Position numbers and translations under genes: made by a program. The notes below the pieces were generated by a model. That model made no database searches. It worked only from the letters and a program-made list of their open reading frames with translations, and had not been told where the DNA came from. Shown piece after piece: positions 59,756-64,000 of a stretch of DNA of 64,000 nt. The stretch is from Posidonia oceanica. Taxonomy: Eukaryota; Streptophyta; Magnoliopsida; Alismatales; Posidoniaceae. The stretch lies in assembly GCA_037176725.1 (NCBI GenBank), contig JAZBRS010000075.1, forward strand, positions 70,496,001 to 70,560,000, read 5' to 3'. Within the stretch, counting starts at the first letter, position 1. Every line of letters starts with the position of its first letter.

Positions 59756-62553
59756 TGTGATCGTCCTGCCCGCGATGCCGGATCGACCGATACGGGTGAA
59801 AAGAGAGAGTCACGGATGATTGGTGAAGAAAACAAAGGAATAAGATAAAAATGGAGTCGCCACCTAGTCTGTTATCGGGAGACGAGGAAAATCGAGGAAA
59901 AACAATGATATGCATGTAATGTGATGCTAAATATATGACTCATGCTAATGGATGTAGATATAATAGTCATTGCGGGCCAAGAGAAAGGGTAAGGACTTCT
60001 GTTACGCATGGGGAAAGGTGTTAGGCACCCCCATACGTCCGAGAAGCGGTCTTTCTAGGCTAATCTCGTTCGCATGTGTGGATGTAAACAGTGTTTGCCA
60101 TTAACTGTACGCCCGTAGGCGAGAAATACTATGCCATGCCATGAATGCTTTAATATGCTTTAATGTATGTTTAAGATATCATGATACATGATGAAAAACA
60201 AAACAAGTGATCTATGTGTTCAGCCACGTTGCCAGTGTTCTGAACCGGGCAAGTCTTGGTTGCAAAGAACTCTAGACAGTAAACATCATCACCCTGGATG
60301 CAATGCAGGCGAGAAACAAAACGCCGGATAAAACATGCAATGTAAGGACGCAGCATGCAAAGGAAATCAAGGTGGAAGCAGAAAACCATAAGAATACCGG
60401 ATGCAAGGTATGAAACAGAGAAAAGATGATCAAACAACATGCATGGATGCTAGAGCATGCACTGGAAGCGATGAGATGCGGAAAACGACAAGCGAATCGA
60501 AGAAACAAATCCAAATCAGGATACAGCTGATTTAAAGTGTTGAACGCTAGGATCACCAGCGTCTAACACCTAAACTCAGATTTTGAAGAATGTGCATGTA
60601 TGCTTTTTGTAAATATGATTTTAATGCAATATAGCAACTGTGGATATGCAAATTTTAAACATGCAAATCGTCTAACAACATGCAAATCAGGCTACATAAT
60701 CAAAGCAAAAGTCAACATGCTCAGAATTAAGGAATGTAAGCCTCAAAACGAAGTTCAGCCAACTAAAAGTGTTAAACGCTAGTTATCCTGCGTCTAACGT
60801 GATATCCAGCATTCAACGAATTAATCCACATTTTAAACAGAAACTCTTCTAGATTAAAAAAAGATTCCAAGGAAATATGCGTGAGATCAAACAGGATGCT
60901 AATGGGTGTATGATAATGCATGCACTATGAATCATATCTCAGAAAATATTTAATTCAGCTTTGCAAAGGAAAATAATGAAAAAATGCAACAGAAGCGTTG
61001 GACGTTGGGATTGTATGCGTCTTACGTTGGACGCACCAGTTCCAGCGTCTTACATCTCTGGATGCATCAGATCATGATCGGACAGCCAAATTGATTCAAA
61101 ACAGATAACTAGCTATCAAATAAGCAAGAGCATGCATCTACGATCAAAACCATGCAAAATTTATGCTAAATGGGCTTTTGGATCGTTCTACCCACCTCTA
61201 CTTGCCTCTCGCCGGAATCCGGTGAGTTCTTCGGCCACTGGAGGGCCGGGGACCTCACGGAGCTCAACCATGGCTCACTGTGGAGGTTTGGGAAGGTGGA
61301 GGGACGATGCAGTGGCAGAGGGAACTCCCCGGCCAATGGCCTCGCACGGCCAGTGAGGTCGTCGTTGGAGAAGAAGAAGATGCACACGATTGGAAAACGC
61401 AACAAACAGATAGAATTCAAGCAATCAAAGGACTAGGAAGCGGGATGAGGTTCCTACGAAGCTCAAGGAAGTGTCACTTACCTGTGTCCGTAAATGGATG
61501 ATGCTGTCGACGTCGGACGCCTGCGGTGGGAGTGCTCCAGTCGACGACGATGTTGGACGTGGCGGTGGGGGCTCTGTGGTATTGATTTCGGTCGTAGAGG
61601 GACCGTCGAGTGTTGTGGAAACTTGGGCGGGGCGGTGCGAAGCAATGCGGTTGAGTTGCAGATGTTGGGTCAGCCAGAGAAGACGACCGGAGATGCAGAG
61701 GTTGCGAGCCTAGTTGGGTGAGCGTTCGGTGGTGCTCAGGTGTGGAATAGGTTGCTAGGATGCTAGTGAGAGGTTGAGGAGTCGTTGAATTGGTTTTGGA
61801 TTAAGATGGGGAGGCTCGACTGGATGTGGTGATCGCAGTGGGTGTGCCTTTGCCGGAGGGGGAAGAATTGGCCGGTGAAGGGGGTTGCAGGCTGTGGAGG
61901 TGCTCGGGGAGGTGGGAGCAACCAATGGGGGAGGCAATCGGAGGCCTGAGGTCGGTGAGGAATGGTTTTATACGAATGGACGTTGCATGGATGGCATTCA
62001 TGCAAATCTGAGATCCAAACGTCCGGCAAGGATGAAATGTGGTGAAATGCACGAGAATTTGGCTTGCAAAGGGGACACGATGGTCTAGAAAGGCCAAAGA
62101 ACACTCCCAAATCTGCATGGACTAATGGGGAGCGAGGATTGGGTGTTCTGGATGCAAAATGGCAAGCAAATCCTTAGCCACTGATGCAGAAGTGTAAGAC
62201 ATGTTGCTGATAGGCGTCCTACGTAAGACGCAAGGAATACAACGTCTTACATAAGACGTTGAGAATTCAACGTCCAACGTAGGACGCTGGCTTTTGTAGT
62301 GTTTTACACTTGCAGTAGGCTTTGGATTGTTTTGGGCTTTGGTTGGGCTAGGGTTTGGGTTAGGTTTAGTTTTGGGATGTGTTTGAGGGGGTTTGATGAG
62401 GTTTTACGTTTAGGTTTAGGTTTAGGTGGGGTTTAGGTTTGGTTAAGATTTTAGGGTCTGGTTTGGTGAAAAGGTGGGGTCTAGCATGTCGCGATTCGAG
62501 CAAGTTCCTCCGAAAGAATTCCACTAACGAGGCGTCAGATTGGGGTGTCTACA
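59756..62553 (-). mobile_element. Solo LTR-C, Tat-like, inserted in Gypsy pol
   Basis: A 2,798-bp insertion with ends TGTGATCGTCC (59756) and GGTGTCTACA (62553) and a perfect TSD, GGATG, at 59751-59755 and 62554-62558. On the minus strand it begins TGTAGACACCCC, has a TATA box (GTATAAAAC, 61973-61965) and holds GGTGGCGACTCC near its end. The plus-strand phrase GGAAAGGTGTTAGGCACC near 60013 is typical of these LTRs. It carries several GCGTCTTACG/GTAAGACGC words. Landmarks are shared with LTR-E. No internal coding region. Confidence 0.9.
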
Positions 62554-62558
62554 GGATG

Positions 62559-64000
62559 CATGTCAGATACCATTGGGGGAGACCATGGCAGTGGGATAGA
62601 GACATCATGTACAGAGGCAGAAAGAACATCATTGTTGTTAAGAAGGATACTGAGAAACATATTCTTTCTTCCATGCTGAATGAGAACCAACGAAAAGTGT
62701 CATTGCGTGGTGACCAAACATTGGTCTTAATGGTGGAGCTTTTAAAAGAATCCAAGGAGGGAGGATTATTTGCTTTACTTGTGAATAATGAGTCCAGACA
62801 TACAACAAACATTCCAATGGAGTTAGAGGCCATGATGCAGGAGTTTCAAGAAATAATGGGCAAAGAGTTGCCAAATGGATTGCCTTCCATGATAATTTAC
62901 GTATGAGCACAATTGAATATGGAATTCTACAAGAACAGGTGGAAGAATTGATACGGAAGAGCTTTGTATGTGGAAGCATGAGTCCTTGTGCAGTGCTTGC
63001 GATACTAACACCGAACAAAGATGAAAGTTGGTGCATGTGTACAGATAGCCGAGCTATAAATAAGATTACAGTTAAGTATCGTTTTCCTATGCCTCATTTA
63101 GATGATATGCTAGACATGTTGAGGGGTCTAAAATATTTTCAAAAATTGATCTGAGAAGTGGTTATCATTAAATACGTATCTGACCCGGAGATGAATGGAA
63201 GACAACTTTCAAGACAGAAGACGGGTTATATGAGACATGTTGAGGGGTCTAAAATATTTTCAAAAATTGATCTGAGAAGCGGTTATCATGAAATACATAT
63301 CCGACCCGGAGATGAATGAAAGACAACTTTCAAGACAAAATAAGGGTTATATGAGTGGCTGGCCATGCCGTTTGGGTTGACGAACACACCTAACACTTTT
63401 ATGAGAATGATGAATGAAGCACTAAAGCCTTTTATTGGAAAGTTTGTTGTTTTATACTTCTGATGACATTCTTATATATAGCAGTAGCAAGGAAGAACAT
63501 ATTGAGCACTTGTGAAATGTGTTAATAGTGTTGCGGGATGAAAAGTTGTACGTGAACTTGAAGAAGTGCCACTTCATGACATACAGTTTCATATTTTTGG
63601 GCTTCAATATTAATTCTCAAGGCATTCACGTGGATGAGGAGAAAGTCAAAGCAATTCGGGAGTGGCCTACACCAACGACAGTAGGGAAAGTAAAGAATTT
63701 TCATGTGCTAGCGACATTCTATTGTCAGTTCGTGAGAAACTTCAGTATCATCATCATGGCACCCATGACAGAATGTTTGATGAAAGGAAAGTTTGCATGG
63801 TTTGAAGCAACAGAAAAGAGTTTTTCTATGATCAAAGAGAAACTTACCACTGCTCCAATCTTGGCATTACCTAATTTTGATAAAATATTTGAGGTTGAAT
63901 GTGACGCATCGGGCATAGGGGTTGGAGCAGTGTTTTCTCAAGAAGATAGACCAATTGCATTTTACAGTGAGAAGTTCATTGATGCCACGAAAAGGTGGAC
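62559..64000 (+). pseudogene. Gypsy reverse transcriptase / RNase H start (decayed, runs off window)
   Basis: After the protease end (CQIPLGRPWQWDRD) come the RT motifs [64 protein letters not shown] and a YF-DDILIYSS core near 63450 that is split by one extra base. The thumb and connection follow ([26 protein letters not shown]), then [16 protein letters not shown] at the RNase H start. A 121-bp tandem duplication (63113-63354) and stops at about 62906 and 63152 also break it. Confidence 0.88.
63113..63354 (+). repeat. 121-bp tandem duplication in Gypsy RT
   Basis: The stretch GACATGTTGAGGGGTCTAAA onward through CAAGACARAA..GGGTTATATGA is repeated head-to-tail at 63113 and 63234. The period is not a multiple of 3, so it shifts the frame. 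The copies differ at a handful of sites. Confidence 0.9.

Larger units (their letters stand above)
55041..64000 (+). mobile_element. Decayed Gypsy retrotransposon with two nested insertions
   Basis: Gag, protease and reverse transcriptase occur in Gypsy order on the plus strand and continue past the window end. Gag is split by hAT-H (55373-58812) and pol by solo LTR-C (59756-62553). Own sequence present is about 2.7 kb. The CX2CX4HX4C knuckle, YFDD-type RT and [13 protein letters not shown]ase H start mark it as Gypsy; the lineage is not resolved. It sits in intron 2 of FTSH11, sense to the gene. Confidence 0.88.

Noticed and set aside
1..64000. CRISPR arrays, bacterial operons, ribosomal RNA genes
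   Set aside because: Looked for; the direct repeats present are TE, coding or low-complexity repeats, and the genes have plant introns.

Overview
This is a stretch of nuclear genome from a flowering plant, probably a eudicot. It has plant-style GT-AG introns, plant gene families (ADNT1, CIP1, FTSH11, an S8 subtilase relic) and a dense load of plant Copia, Gypsy, hAT, Mutator and MITE elements. No species call can be made from the sequence alone. Three host genes are supported: the 3' part of a mitochondrial adenine nucleotide carrier (1-3862, +), a CIP1-like giant coiled-coil gene convergent with it (4694-9871 plus upstream leader, -), and the first two exons of a chloroplast/mitochondrial FtsH11-type protease (52766-54684, +). 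A GC-rich subtilase pseudogene lies just upstream of FTSH11. Nearly everything else is mobile DNA.

15751-38183 is a 22.4-kb set of insertions within insertions, each delimited by its own target-site duplication (TSD). A TGTAA...TTACA LTR (TSD TGATA) holds a hAT-like MITE with TIR TAGGGRTGGGCA (8-bp TSD, one mismatch). The MITE holds a TGTAAACAC...TTACA solo LTR (TSD GCCAC). That LTR holds an 11.2-kb SIRE/Maximus-like Copia element (TSD CAACA) and a 1.6-kb solo LTR (TSD GAAAC). The Copia element is split by a second, oppositely oriented copy of the same 1.6-kb LTR (TSD ATCCC). The outermost LTR also holds another 2.0-kb solo LTR (TSD GTAGT). The nest is therefore five levels deep.

41196-51244 is a small MITE containing two related Mutator-like elements (MULEs) in opposite orientation, only 169 bp apart. 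MULE-1 (41236-48178, TSD AAGTGTAGA) carries a decayed mudrA transposase and a plant-mobile-domain (PMD) gene. MULE-2 (48348-51219) is an internally deleted copy. Together they form a tail-to-tail inverted repeat of about 1.6 kb, resembling the arrangement of maize Mu killer. The PMD gene also contains a near-perfect hairpin made by local inverted duplication.

55041-64000 is a decayed Gypsy element in the second intron of FTSH11. Its gag is split by a 3.4-kb hAT transposon (55373-58812) and its pol by a 2.8-kb solo LTR (59756-62553, TSD GGATG). The later FTSH11 exons, with the AAA and zinc-protease domains, are not in the window.

Between these blocks are a tRNA-derived SINE with a 15-bp TSD (699-798), a Tourist-like MITE (12078-12307), AT-rich degenerate repeats (13430-14660) and featureless spacers. 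The signals most worth following are the MULE inverted repeat, the five 441-bp in-frame repeats in CIP1 (exactly 21 heptads each), the quasi-palindromic decamer clusters carried by three element families, and the TATA-preceded extra ORF in the Copia element.
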